Origin: Chondrinema litorale | Lineage (GTDB): Bacteria > Bacteroidota > Bacteroidia > Cytophagales > Flammeovirgaceae | Assembly (NCBI RefSeq): GCF_026250525.1 | Contig: NZ_CP111043.1 | Span: 2,345,421 to 2,409,420, forward strand | Length of the DNA stretch: 64,000 nucleotides | Direction of reading: 5' to 3' | In this document: in pieces, positions 35,856 to 45,176 of the stretch | Numbering within the stretch: the first letter of the stretch is position 1 | Layout of the letters: every line of letters starts with the position of its first letter | The notes under the pieces: generated by a model | Database searches by the model: none | Told to the model about the DNA's origin: nothing | Seen by the model: only the letters and a program-made list of their open reading frames with translations | Translations under genes and position numbers: made by a program

Positions 35856-36479
35856 ATGAGCCCTAAAGTCGATTCTTATTTTGCGGTAGGTTGTGGTCGT
35901 TGCTTACTTGGTGGCACTCCCGATTGTAAAGTGCATAATTGGCAAGAAGAGATGGAGCATTTAAGAACTATTATTCTTAGTTGTGCCCTTACCGAAGAAG
36001 TGAAATGGGGAGTGCCTTGCTATACCTTTCAAAGTAAAAATGTATTGATTTTAAGTGCATTTAAAGAATACTGCTCCATCAATTTTTTTAAAGGAGCTTT
36101 GCTAAAAGACCCTAAAAGCATTCTACAAAAACCCGGTGAAAATACACAAGCAGCTAGGCTAATAAAATTTACCAAAGTTCAGCAAGTAATTGATTTAGAG
36201 GAAACCATAAAAACTTATATTCTCGAAGCTATTGAAATAGAAAAAGCAGGTTTAACAGTAGACTTTAAAAAGAAAAATGAAATCGAATATCCAGAAGAGT
36301 TGCAAGACAAATTAAATGAAGACACTGAGCTAAAAAAAGCATTTGAAGCACTTACACCAGGTCGCCAAAGAGGCTATATTATTTATTTTTCCCAACCCAC
36401 ACAAGCTAAAACCAGAGTTTCAAGAATAGAAAAATGTGCGGTTAAAATATTTGAAGGAAAAGGCTTACAAGACCGTTAA
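35856..36479 (+). CDS. YdeI/OmpD-associated-like protein (DUF1801), copy 2 with Cys motif
   Basis: A 207-residue paralog of the preceding protein (shared blocks VKWGVPCYTFQSKN, FKEYCSINFFKG, LTPGRQRGYIIYFSQPTQAKTR). It differs by an N-terminal insertion VGCGRCLLGGTPDCKVHNW (about 11-29) carrying Cys13, Cys16, Cys24 and His27, a possible zinc-binding set. The two copies arose by tandem duplication. Last gene of the ArsR operon, 29 bp after copy 1. Confidence 0.88.
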   Translation: MSPKVDSYFAVGCGRCLLGGTPDCKVHNWQEEMEHLRTIILSCALTEEVKWGVPCYTFQSKNVLILSAFKEYCSINFFKGALLKDPKSILQKPGENTQAARLIKFTKVQQVIDLEETIKTYILEAIEIEKAGLTVDFKKKNEIEYPEELQDKLNEDTELKKAFEALTPGRQRGYIIYFSQPTQAKTRVSRIEKCAVKIFEGKGLQDR

Positions 36480-36590
36480 TATATAAAAAATGCCATTTAT
36501 TATAATATTCTGCTATTTTTTAGGATTTTACCAATAAGTCATCTAGCTTTAATTACCTAATAATGGGTTCTTGTAAAGAAAAAGATTTAG

Positions 36591-37439
36591 ATGAAGTTAT
36601 TTTTGATCATTACATTTAGTGTTATATGTCTCAGTACAAATGCACAATCTAATAAAACAGAAATATTAATATTAGGCTCAGATCATTTGTCTCAAGTATA
36701 CAGAGAAGGCCAACCCAATACAGATGTTCTAATTGAAAAAAATCAAGAAAGTATCGAAGAGTTTGCTAAGTCAATTGAACAGTTCACCCCAGAAATGATT
36801 ATGGTAGAGCAACTACCAGAAAGACAATCAGAAATAGATAGTTTGTATGCGCTGTATCTTAAAGATAAGTTGGACATGGCAAGTTTAGAATACCCACGTT
36901 CGGAGCTTTATCAATTAGCTTTTAGAATAGGAAAAGAAAAAGGAGTGAAGCAGATTACCTGTGTAAATTCAAAAGGAGGCACTTCACAAGGGATTCTAGA
37001 CAATGGGGACAACATTGATATCTACGAAAACGAGACAAAAGCACTTCGTGAGATTGTTAAAGCAAAATATATGGGTTTGGCACAGGGAACACTTTCTTTT
37101 AAAGAATACCTTACTTTTCTCAATCAGCCGGAGGCTTATAACAAGTTATACCGACTAAAGTATCTAACACCTGCCAGAGTAACCAATGGTACCTTTACAA
37201 ATCCAGACGAAATGGTAGATACTGCTTTTATTGACCCAAAATATATTGGAGCAGAGTTAATTTCTGTATTTAAAAACAGAGATTATAAAATCTATTCTAA
37301 CATTGTTACAAATGTAATGGAACACCAATCTGAAAAAGTTTTGCTCATTATCGGTGTTGGTCATGTAGGTTCTTTAAAAAGTATTTTTAGAGATGATTAT
37401 GAATTTGAATTGGTTGATGCGAATACTTTTTTGAAGTAG
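36591..37439 (+). CDS. DUF5694-family exported protein
   Basis: A 282-residue protein with a signal peptide (about 1-19, LSTNAQS). The mature part has ILILGSDHLSQ near its start, FTPEMIMVEQLPERQSEIDS, and VLLIIGVGHVGSLKSIF near the end, the arrangement of DUF5694, a TraB-like fold. TraB/GumN relatives have been suggested to be metal-dependent hydrolases; the conserved Glu and His/Gly positions agree. Function unknown. Confidence 0.78.
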   Translation: MKLFLIITFSVICLSTNAQSNKTEILILGSDHLSQVYREGQPNTDVLIEKNQESIEEFAKSIEQFTPEMIMVEQLPERQSEIDSLYALYLKDKLDMASLEYPRSELYQLAFRIGKEKGVKQITCVNSKGGTSQGILDNGDNIDIYENETKALREIVKAKYMGLAQGTLSFKEYLTFLNQPEAYNKLYRLKYLTPARVTNGTFTNPDEMVDTAFIDPKYIGAELISVFKNRDYKIYSNIVTNVMEHQSEKVLLIIGVGHVGSLKSIFRDDYEFELVDANTFLK

Positions 37440-37592
37440 TAAATACAACTTAACATTTCTCATTTATCAGAATAACAAGCAGTAGATACGGTAAGAGGAT
37501 AAAAAATGATTAGCTTCGTATTTATTTAAAATTTTCAGCTTCGAAATATGAGCTTATTGGGCTTTGGAGCTGTGGAAACAGAAACCTGATAA

Positions 37593-38606
37593 ATGAATAT
37601 TTTCAAAGACATTGAGGCCGAAATTCTGGCTGCTTCCCATATAGTTATTACTTCTCATAAATCTGCCGATGGCGATTCAGTTGGATCATCATTGGGTTTA
37701 TTACATTTTATAGAAAAACTGGGTAAAAAGGCTGTAGTCTGCCATCCAGATGCTGCACCAGATTATATGTACTGGTTAGATACTTCTTCCATAGTGCTTA
37801 TGAGCGATGAGCCAGAAAAAGTGATAGCTTGTTTTAAAGAAGCAGATTTAATTTTCAGTTTAGATTATAATGGAACCGATCGAATAGGGCCAGAAATGCA
37901 AGTTTTGTTAGAATCAGCTACTTGTAAAAAAATAATGATCGATCATCACCTCAACCCACAGTCATTTCCAGATATAATGGTTTCTGAACCTACAGTGGCT
38001 TCCACTTCAGAATTGATCGTAGAGTTGATTGAGCAGTCGGGGCATAGCGATTTACTCGACGAAAAAATAGGCACACCTTTGTATCTAGGTATTTTGACAG
38101 ATACAGGAAGTTTCAGGTTTCCTGCTGTAAGTCCGCGTACGCATGAGATTTTGGCGAAGCTGTTAGCTGCTGGTGTAAAGCATCACACAGTTCACGAATT
38201 GCTCAACGATAGTAATACTGCAAGCCGCTTGCGCCTGCAAGGTTATGCGATGAGTGAAAAGTTAGAGATTTTAGAAGCCTATCAAGTAGCGATAGTTTTT
38301 TTGAATAAAGAAGAGCTAGCCAAGTACAAATATGTAAAAGGCGATACTGATGGTTTGGCTAATCAAGCTTTGTCTATTAAAGGAATGGTAGCTGCCATTG
38401 TTTTTACAGAGCGAGATGGAAAAATTAAAATATCATTCCGATCTAAGGGAAAAGAAAACCCGGTGAATGTATTGGCTGCCGATCACTTTGATGGTGGTGG
38501 ACATGCAAACGCAGCAGGAGGAATGAGTGAGCTTTCTGTAACCGATACACTCAATAAAATCAAAAACTTAATACCTCAGTACTTTTCTTTGGTTGATGCT
38601 AAATAG
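37593..38606 (+). CDS. DHH-family phosphoesterase (NrnA-like)
   Basis: A 337-residue DHH/DHHA1 protein. Motif I is ADGDS (Asp26/Asp28), motif II Asp91 in SLDYNGTD, motif III DHH at 117-119, and motif IV Asp170 in LTDTG; the DHHA1 substrate-binding loop is FDGGGHANAAGG at 299-310. It matches bifunctional oligoribonuclease/pAp phosphatase (NrnA), which degrades 2-5 nt RNAs and 3'-phosphoadenosine-5'-phosphate. Cytosolic, Mn-dependent. It stands apart from its neighbours by over 100 bp on each side. Confidence 0.92.
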   Translation: MNIFKDIEAEILAASHIVITSHKSADGDSVGSSLGLLHFIEKLGKKAVVCHPDAAPDYMYWLDTSSIVLMSDEPEKVIACFKEADLIFSLDYNGTDRIGPEMQVLLESATCKKIMIDHHLNPQSFPDIMVSEPTVASTSELIVELIEQSGHSDLLDEKIGTPLYLGILTDTGSFRFPAVSPRTHEILAKLLAAGVKHHTVHELLNDSNTASRLRLQGYAMSEKLEILEAYQVAIVFLNKEELAKYKYVKGDTDGLANQALSIKGMVAAIVFTERDGKIKISFRSKGKENPVNVLAADHFDGGGHANAAGGMSELSVTDTLNKIKNLIPQYFSLVDAK

Positions 38607-38647
38607 GCAAAAACTAACAACCGATAGCCGATAAGCTACTAAAATAT

Positions 38648-38677
38648 GCATCATTAATTATTGTCAATTAATGATGC
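38648..38677. repeat. Perfect 12-bp inverted repeat upstream of GH43 gene
   Basis: Arms at 38648-38659 and 38666-38677, 6-nt loop. It is AT-rich and is not followed by a T run, so terminator function is doubtful. It precedes the true GH43 start (38716) by 39 bp. Confidence 0.55.
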
Positions 38678-38715
38678 TTGGTATATTTACTGGCATCAAA
38701 AAAATTAGCTATAGA

Positions 38716-39720
38716 ATGAAATTATTAAAGATAAGTGTGCTTTTAGCAATGGTATTTGTATTTCAGCTACAAGTTTTTTCCCAAAACATAGAATTTAATA
38801 ATCCTATTGCAGAAAAAAGAGCTGACCCTTGGGTACACAAAGCAGAAGACGGTACCTATTATCTTATCGCTACAGTACCAGAATACGATCGTATTGTAAT
38901 TAGAAAATCGAAAAGTATTAATGGTTTAAAAGAGGCTCAGGAAAAAGTAGTTTGGGCAAAGCATGAGAAAGGAGTGATGGGGCATCACATTTGGGCGCCA
39001 GAACTGCATAGAATAGATGGCAAATGGTATATCTATTTTGCGGCGGGTGAGGTAGAAAATATCTGGAATATTAGAATGTGGGTATTATCAAACTCGTCAG
39101 ATAACCCAATAGAAGGAGAGTGGAAAGAAGAAGGCAGAATCGTTTCTGATATAGATTCTTTTTCTTTAGATGCTACTACGTTTGAACACAATGGCAAACG
39201 ATATTTAATTTGGGCACAAAATGTAAGAGGGGGAGACCATGGAACTGCTTTGGTTTTGTCTGAGATGAAAGACTACAAGACCCTAACTGGCCCTGAAGTA
39301 GTGATAACAGAGCCGGAGTTTAGCTGGGAGCGAATGAAATACAATGTGAACGAAGGCCCTGCGGTAATTAAAAGAAATGGGAAAATCTTTGTAAGCTATT
39401 CTGCAAGTGCAACTAACCACAATTATTGTATGGGTCTACTTTGGATAGATGAAAATACTGATTTGTTAGATGCTAAAAATTGGAATAAATCACCGGGACC
39501 TGTTTTTTATACCAATGAAGATGTTAAAAGATATGGGCCTGGGCACAACTCTTTTACCACAGCCAAAGATGGAGAAACTGTAATTATGATCTACCACGAT
39601 CGCGATTACAAAGAAATTCAAGGACATGAGCTATCTGATCCTAACCGAGCAACCCGCGCCAGAGTAGTACACTGGACGCCAAGTGGCTTCCCAGACTTTA
39701 TGCAAAATGAGAAAGATTGA
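38716..39720 (+). CDS. Secreted GH43-type glycosidase, second copy
   Basis: About 334 residues from the ATG at 38716, which gives a clean signal peptide (MKLLKISVLLAMVFVF, cleavage near VFSQN). An upstream in-frame ATG at 38671 lies inside an inverted repeat and adds 15 non-signal residues. Catalytic positions (counted from 38716): Asp37 in RADPWV, Asp152 in SLDATTF, Glu213 in NEGPAVIK. It also has GHHIWAPELHRIDGKWY, typical of the family. Likely an exo-acting arabinofuranosidase or xylosidase; less similar to the first GH43 protein in the window than to general family members. Confidence 0.88.
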   Translation: MKLLKISVLLAMVFVFQLQVFSQNIEFNNPIAEKRADPWVHKAEDGTYYLIATVPEYDRIVIRKSKSINGLKEAQEKVVWAKHEKGVMGHHIWAPELHRIDGKWYIYFAAGEVENIWNIRMWVLSNSSDNPIEGEWKEEGRIVSDIDSFSLDATTFEHNGKRYLIWAQNVRGGDHGTALVLSEMKDYKTLTGPEVVITEPEFSWERMKYNVNEGPAVIKRNGKIFVSYSASATNHNYCMGLLWIDENTDLLDAKNWNKSPGPVFYTNEDVKRYGPGHNSFTTAKDGETVIMIYHDRDYKEIQGHELSDPNRATRARVVHWTPSGFPDFMQNEKD

Positions 39721-39856
39721 GGTGATTTTTTCAGATTCTTTGATTGTTAAAAAGAATTAACCTTTTGTGTATAAAAATTTCAGTTAGCTATTTTTTGTTA
39801 CATTTGATCTTGGTTTTTTTATAAAAATGCTAGTATCGATTTAAAAATAAGCTAAA

Positions 39857-40561
39857 GTGAGGTATATAAATCTAATAATTATTGGTTACATTCTAGTGTT
39901 TTCAAATTGTTATGCGCAAAAGAAAATGGATAAGAAGAAAAAGCTAAAAGTTAAGCAGGAAGAAGGCTTTAGCCAAGTAAATATTAATGGTGAAGTTAGC
40001 TTAAGTCTAGAAGACGATAGTTTGTTGTTTTTTCCTATTTTAAGAAACTATGATGATGAAGATTTATACTTTAATAAAGTAGTAAACTTTCCTTTAGGAG
40101 ATCAGATAGGAATTTTCATTTGTAAAAGAATACAAAAACCTAATGGAAGAATTGGAATTGACTATGTATTTAAAGACCATCTTGAAATTTATGGAATCTC
40201 TGAAGAACAAATTAAAGAGATGGCAATGGTCAATTTTGGTAATAATGAAGTAAGTGTCAATGGCATGTCTGATCCTGAAACAAATGATGTTATGTTTCAA
40301 GTGTCAAGTAAACAAGGTTTAGTTGGAGGTATATTACTGGATAGTAGATTTATAACTTCGTTAAGTGAACAGCTCAATGGAAATATAGTAATTGGAGTAA
40401 TAAATTCTGATATGATTTTTATTACCACCTCAGAAAGTTCTTTTGAGGCAAAGTTTGAAGAAATAGCAAAAAGTATTGAATATACTGATGTAGTAAACTT
40501 GAATCCTGCTAGTTACAATTGGAAAAGTGAAGAAATGAAATTCAAAAAAAGTTTAAAGTAA
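39857..40561 (+). CDS. Secreted DUF1444-like protein
   Basis: A 234-residue protein starting at a GTG with a leader MRYINLIIIGYILVFSNCYAQ; cleavage or lipidation near Cys18. A Lys-rich linker follows. The rest (FFPILRNYDDED, YGISEEQIKEMAMVNF, GGILLDSRFITSLSEQLNGN) resembles the DUF1444 family, known in Firmicutes and Bacteroidota without biochemical function. Assignment is weak. Close to a following membrane-anchored gene. Confidence 0.6.
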   Translation: MRYINLIIIGYILVFSNCYAQKKMDKKKKLKVKQEEGFSQVNINGEVSLSLEDDSLLFFPILRNYDDEDLYFNKVVNFPLGDQIGIFICKRIQKPNGRIGIDYVFKDHLEIYGISEEQIKEMAMVNFGNNEVSVNGMSDPETNDVMFQVSSKQGLVGGILLDSRFITSLSEQLNGNIVIGVINSDMIFITTSESSFEAKFEEIAKSIEYTDVVNLNPASYNWKSEEMKFKKSLK

Positions 40562-40600
40562 TCAAACAGGCCTATAATAAAATATGACAGATTGCTCATA

Positions 40601-41176
40601 ATGAAATCAAGTATTAAGAATACAGCTCTTGTGTTCTGTTTATATATTATCTCAATTGCAATTATGAGGTTTATGTCTAAAAGTTTAGGACTAGAACAAT
40701 TTTTAACTTTTAGAATTTTCGCATATTTAGTTTTTATAATTATAGGTTTGGTTTTTACCAGTCAGTTGGTTCATTTGATAAAAAAGGTTTGGAATCAAAT
40801 TGAATTAAAAGTAAATAAACCGTATGATGAGTATGAAGTAAACAAGCTCAAAGAAATGGAATTTTTCGCAGATGGTTATTTTCAACTTCGGAAGTCAAAT
40901 AGGAATTTACTTTTTAAAGAATTTGAGGGAGCTACAGCATTTATTCAGCCATGGAATAAAAATTTAAGAATAGGAGTATTCATTACACATTTGTATGCTA
41001 TAGAAGAAGAAATATCTGTTCCATTTGAAGCCTCAACAATTGGAGTTAATGAATATTCCTTGTTTAGAGAAATTCCGATTGAAAAGAAAGATCAAATCAC
41101 ATCTATATTATTAGAACTAATAAGAACAGCAAGGAAAAAAGGTATGCATTTAACATCAATTCACGATTTATCTTAA
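40601..41176 (+). CDS. Membrane-anchored protein of unknown function
   Basis: About 191 residues from the ATG at 40601; the TTG three codons earlier is less likely. Two hydrophobic helices near the N-terminus (about 7-27, 36-56), then a soluble alpha/beta domain of about 130 residues (FFADGYFQLRKSNRNLLFKE; GVFITHLYAIEEEISV). No known family. It follows the DUF1444-like gene by 39 bp. Confidence 0.62.
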   Translation: MKSSIKNTALVFCLYIISIAIMRFMSKSLGLEQFLTFRIFAYLVFIIIGLVFTSQLVHLIKKVWNQIELKVNKPYDEYEVNKLKEMEFFADGYFQLRKSNRNLLFKEFEGATAFIQPWNKNLRIGVFITHLYAIEEEISVPFEASTIGVNEYSLFREIPIEKKDQITSILLELIRTARKKGMHLTSIHDLS

Positions 41177-41195
41177 AAAAGCTATCAAAAACAAC

Positions 41196-41747
41196 TCACT
41201 CCGAACCTACAAGCAAACTTCTAATATCTTGCTGGTCGGCTAGGGTCTTTCCGGTAAAGCTGCTGTTTGTTTCTTCTTGCTCTGGTTTAGGCTCATTTAC
41301 AGTAATGTACACAGGTACTTCTACTTTTCGCTCAATAAATAGGGTATCGGTTTTTCCTTGTACAAACACGGTATCGGTAATGGGAGTGGCAGGAATTTCT
41401 ACCGTTTTTTCAACTACAACCTCTTTGGTGGGCAGTATCAAATAAATAACCGTCATAAGCAAAACAGCTATTGCTGCACTGGCATAAGCGGGCAATCTAT
41501 AATTAAAAGCTTTTACCCAAACTGGTTGGTTTTGTTTTTTCATTTTAGCCATTAAAGATTGCTTTACAGAACTGCTAACAGGCATTTCGTGTTCAGTAGA
41601 ACTTGCTAAAACTAGACTTCTATATTTCTGATAGATGTGTTTTCCACCTAAATACTCTTCTACCAGTAGTTTTTCAAACTCGTTGAGCTCATTAAAATCT
41701 CTGGTTTTTAAAAGCTGATCTATTAGTTCAATTGACTTATTTCCCAT
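41196..41747 (-). CDS. Membrane anti-sigma-factor-like protein
   Basis: About 183 residues from the ATG at 41747 (a GTG at 41771 gives eight more). An N-terminal helical cytosolic region (about 1-75) that would hold the sigma factor, one transmembrane helix (about 85-108), and an acidic extracytoplasmic tail rich in Val, Thr, Glu and Pro (about 110-183). It overlaps the sigma-factor gene by 11 bp, so expression is coupled. No zinc-binding HxxxCxxC motif is present, so it belongs to the non-zinc Bacteroidota anti-sigma class. Confidence 0.75.
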   Translation of the reverse strand: MGNKSIELIDQLLKTRDFNELNEFEKLLVEEYLGGKHIYQKYRSLVLASSTEHEMPVSSSVKQSLMAKMKKQNQPVWVKAFNYRLPAYASAAIAVLLMTVIYLILPTKEVVVEKTVEIPATPITDTVFVQGKTDTLFIERKVEVPVYITVNEPKPEQEETNSSFTGKTLADQQDIRSLLVGSE

Positions 41748-42321
41748 TTTCCCAAATAATTTTGTCTTCACCCATTACATCGAGCAAAGTTTTTCTAATA
41801 TAAAACAAGCGAGATTTAATAGTTCCCTCTGAGGTTACGTAAATACTAGCCAGCTCTTTGGTCGATAGCTGTTGTTGGTAGCGCAGTAAAAACAATTCTT
41901 GTTTATCTTCTCCCAGTTTCTTTAAAACCTGATGCAGTTTATCTAGCAAAATTTCCTCATCCATCTTTTGCTCTACAGCAGATAATTGCATTTTATTTTT
42001 CTCAATCTGTTGCAAGTATTCCACCTCAAACTGTCTTTTTCTATAAGCATTTTTACACATGTTAGAGGCGATTCGAAATAACCACGGCAACAATGGATAA
42101 CCACTTTGGTATAACTCAGGTCTTTCAATAATTCTGGCAAACAGATCGTGTACGTAGTCTTCTGCCTTGGCGTCATCAGCCCAGAGCATGCGGTAAAAAA
42201 AGGCTTTTATCCGATGGGCATATCGGTCGTAAATAATAGAAAAAGCCTGACTGTCACCTTGTTGTACAAGTTGCATTAATTGCTCATCAGACTTTTTCTT
42301 ATAGTTTTTAAAGAGTCTCAA
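41737..42321 (-). CDS. ECF RNA polymerase sigma factor
   Basis: A 194-residue sigma-70 family protein of the extracytoplasmic function group. Region 2 is present as DSQAFSIIYDRYAHRIKAFFYRML and the DYVHDLFARI segment (core-binding and -10 recognition); region 4 as LGEDKQELFLLRYQQQLSTKELASIY and VTSEGTIKSRLFYIRKTL (-35 recognition helix-turn-helix). The start is a TTG directly after the TAA stop of the upstream gene, which suggests translational coupling. Paired with the downstream anti-sigma-like gene. Confidence 0.9.
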   Translation of the reverse strand: MRLFKNYKKKSDEQLMQLVQQGDSQAFSIIYDRYAHRIKAFFYRMLWADDAKAEDYVHDLFARIIERPELYQSGYPLLPWLFRIASNMCKNAYRKRQFEVEYLQQIEKNKMQLSAVEQKMDEEILLDKLHQVLKKLGEDKQELFLLRYQQQLSTKELASIYVTSEGTIKSRLFYIRKTLLDVMGEDKIIWENGK

Positions 42322-44334
42322 TTATTCTTCTATTACCTCCATAAAAATTCTAAAACCAACACTTGAATCTGCGCCATCGTAAGGATTTACACTGGTAATG
42401 GTACATTTTTCGGCAGTGTGGTTCCAACTACCACCCATCGCTTTATTCGGAATATCAATCATTTCTCCCACATTTCCTATTACATCAAATAAACCCATAC
42501 CATTAGGAAAGTAAGCACCCACTTGCGACATCATTGTAAAACCATCACCTTTTATGCCGGCAGGGCAAGTGATATCTTCTGGTACTTTTACATTGGCGAG
42601 GTAACAGCCCTTCTGGTTTTTAATAGATCGTCCATGTTCTAAACCCCACTGCCACCAAGGATAAAGCACGGTGTTTTCTGCCAGGTTAAAAGTTGCCACT
42701 ACTTTTTTGTTTTTTTCAAAATCTTTAAGTGCTGTAATACTATTTTCTTCTAAGTTCCACGAAGTAAAACCTTTAGAACCCAATGCAGCCATTGTCCATT
42801 CTTTTTGAGTTGGCAACCTAAATTGCACCTTTTTGTATTTTCTGTTATTCTGCTGATTGTATTGCACTGTGAGCCATTCGCAATAAGCTTTGGCAGCTTC
42901 ATGGCTCATATCCATAGCAGGAAATTCCAAGTTCTTAGCCATAGGGTACTTAGAGATTTGTGCAGCCTCGTAATTTTCTGGTGTGTAATGGAAGTTAGAG
43001 AGCAAAGTAGCTGTTAGCTCATCGTACTTTTTAAGATCAGTTGCCGATTTTTCATACAATTCTTTATAGCCATTCTTAAAAAGATAGTTCAGATAAAACC
43101 AGTATTCTTTGTTATTTACCTCAAAAGCAGAAGCATAAAGATTGCCTTTAATTTTCACCAGTTTTTTATCTAGCTCTTTAATATCTAGCTCTACTTTTTT
43201 AAAAGATTGCAGTGGTTTGCCCGGTTTTTTATTAAGCAACATGCTCACCCTGTTTTTAATTTGCGAGCGATCGGCCAGTGAAAGAATTAACTCCTGCCAC
43301 CTCTCCGAAGCCTCATTGTTACCTGTTTTGTCATAATATTCTTTTAGCAACAAAAAGGGAAGGATGTAATTGCTTTCATAGATCCGACCAGTCGCAGTTT
43401 TGGGTTCACCGTTAAAATCTACAGTGAGATAATCGATTAGAAATTTGCTTTCAATATTTTCTTTGAGTGTGCTGTAATTGTCGAAATTGCTGTTTTTGTG
43501 GATGGATGCAAGCCCAACCACATACAATCGATCTTCGATGTTGTGTAGTTGATTGCGAGAAAGTGTAAGCGCATAGTAAAACTCTTTTTCTGGGTTGAAT
43601 TCCGGCAGGTTTTTAATAATGGTAATGCTTTTCTCTGCCTCTTTACTTTTTAACTGATTGATTTTTAACCACTCAGAAAGATAGGCTGTATTTTCGGCAA
43701 GGTCGAGATTGAGAATTTTAATATCTCTGCGAATACCCATTACATCTTGTAGCATCCAAATTGGAATAGTAGCTGCTTCTCCATTTACTACGAGAATGCC
43801 ATTATACCCAACAGACATTAATACATTATAAGAATAGTTTAAAAGACTGGTGTGAATAGCTTTCGAGTCGAAGATATTTTGAGCAATTGCTGAGCGACTT
43901 GTATTGTCTAGTTGCAACTCTGCCAACATCATTTTTTCTACTTGCAGATTCGCTTCCAAACTTTTAGATTTCGCTGCTTTTTGTAAAGCATTTTTTAAGG
44001 CAGTGATACCTGCATTTTGCCAACCTAATTGTTTAAAACTCACATAATTCGCTTCAAAAGAGTCTGGGAACTTTTCGCTCACTTGTTGCGCTAGGTTTTC
44101 TAATTCTTGAGATGATAAACCTGCGTATTCAGCAGCTTTGTAGTATTCTAGCCAACCCGATTTGTCATCCGGATGTTCTGCAATATGTTTTTTCCAAGAT
44201 TGAACTTGCTCAGCATACCAACCAGTAGCTTGTACTTCTATTAACTTAGAAGGTATTTTTTCTGGCGGATTAGCAGCATAAATATTCATGCTGCAGATGG
44301 TAAATAATAGTATCAATAATTTTCTATGCATCAT
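42322..44334 (-). CDS. Exported protein with C-terminal FGE/SUMF1-like domain
   Basis: About 670 residues from the ATG at 44334, with a signal peptide (LLILLFTICSMNIYAAN). The N-terminal 400 residues are helical and not recognised; the C-terminal 235 residues form a formylglycine-generating-enzyme/sulfatase-modifying-factor-like domain: SHEAAKAYCEWLT, FRLPTQKEWTMAALG, LFDVIGNVGEM, MGGSWNHTAEKC and SSVGFRIF. By eye alignment of GGSWNHTAEKC with human FGE, the second catalytic Cys is kept but the first is His, so canonical formylglycine formation is doubtful. It is immediately upstream of the sigma factor gene and shares its operon. Confidence 0.82.
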   Translation of the reverse strand: MMHRKLLILLFTICSMNIYAANPPEKIPSKLIEVQATGWYAEQVQSWKKHIAEHPDDKSGWLEYYKAAEYAGLSSQELENLAQQVSEKFPDSFEANYVSFKQLGWQNAGITALKNALQKAAKSKSLEANLQVEKMMLAELQLDNTSRSAIAQNIFDSKAIHTSLLNYSYNVLMSVGYNGILVVNGEAATIPIWMLQDVMGIRRDIKILNLDLAENTAYLSEWLKINQLKSKEAEKSITIIKNLPEFNPEKEFYYALTLSRNQLHNIEDRLYVVGLASIHKNSNFDNYSTLKENIESKFLIDYLTVDFNGEPKTATGRIYESNYILPFLLLKEYYDKTGNNEASERWQELILSLADRSQIKNRVSMLLNKKPGKPLQSFKKVELDIKELDKKLVKIKGNLYASAFEVNNKEYWFYLNYLFKNGYKELYEKSATDLKKYDELTATLLSNFHYTPENYEAAQISKYPMAKNLEFPAMDMSHEAAKAYCEWLTVQYNQQNNRKYKKVQFRLPTQKEWTMAALGSKGFTSWNLEENSITALKDFEKNKKVVATFNLAENTVLYPWWQWGLEHGRSIKNQKGCYLANVKVPEDITCPAGIKGDGFTMMSQVGAYFPNGMGLFDVIGNVGEMIDIPNKAMGGSWNHTAEKCTITSVNPYDGADSSVGFRIFMEVIEE

Positions 44335-44471
44335 CAGTAATTTACTTAAAAGAAAGTGCATTTCCGGAAAGCTATCAGGTACTACACCTGAGGTTAAGGC
44401 AGGTTCAATTTTTTGTGGAGAAAGTTTCTGCCTGAATTAAAATACTGCAAAGAGTAGCTATATTTGGTAAT

Positions 44472-45176
44472 ATGCCAGCATCTTTTTACACGCCACCAGA
44501 AATTAAAATTGATAGTAACTCATCGCAAGAAATTTATGTAATTGGTGATGTACATGGCTGCTTCTACACACTAAAAAAGTTGATAGAAGAAAGTCTGAAA
44601 CCAACCGAAAATGATTTGATTATATTTCTGGGAGATTTAATTAATAGAGGAAACCACAGTAAAAAAGTGTTGGATTATATCATTCACTTACAAGAACAAT
44701 CATATAGCGTAAAGCTGATTCGAGGTAACCATGAACACAAATTTTTAATGGCTTATGGTTGTGGTTTTGAGTATTTCGAAAGTTTTCTGGAAAGTTATAA
44801 TAGTCTTGATTTACTAGACGAAAATCTGGAAACCTATCTTGAGCTTTGCAGCAAAATGGAATATTGCATTTATGTAAATGATTACCTTTTGTCTCATATT
44901 GGTTTTCTTGATAATAATTCATTTCGTACACCTGCTAATGATACACGTTCATTATTTTCTGATGTAGAGTTTCCAGAAAATATTTATGAGAAAAATCAAA
45001 TTACAGGTCACTTTACCCAAAGTGTAAAAGAGATTGAGAAAAGTATGCAAACTCAGTCTTCAAAATTCAGTATTGATGGTGGTTGTGTTTACAAAAAGGA
45101 AAAATATTTTGGGAATTTATGCGCTTTCGAACTGATTTCTCAACAGCTAATTGTTCAAAAGAATATAGACGAATAA
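44472..45176 (+). CDS. PPP-family protein serine/threonine phosphatase-like enzyme
   Basis: A 234-residue metallophosphoesterase with the PPP signature: GDVHG at 25-29, GDLINRG at 54-60, and RGNHEH at 84-89, plus ITGHFTQ and IDGGCVYK for the remaining metal and phosphate ligands. This is the bacterial PrpA/PrpB-type branch, which removes phosphate from protein Ser/Thr or diadenosine tetraphosphate. Cytosolic. It is divergent from the FGE-like operon. Confidence 0.85.
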   Translation: MPASFYTPPEIKIDSNSSQEIYVIGDVHGCFYTLKKLIEESLKPTENDLIIFLGDLINRGNHSKKVLDYIIHLQEQSYSVKLIRGNHEHKFLMAYGCGFEYFESFLESYNSLDLLDENLETYLELCSKMEYCIYVNDYLLSHIGFLDNNSFRTPANDTRSLFSDVEFPENIYEKNQITGHFTQSVKEIEKSMQTQSSKFSIDGGCVYKKEKYFGNLCAFELISQQLIVQKNIDE

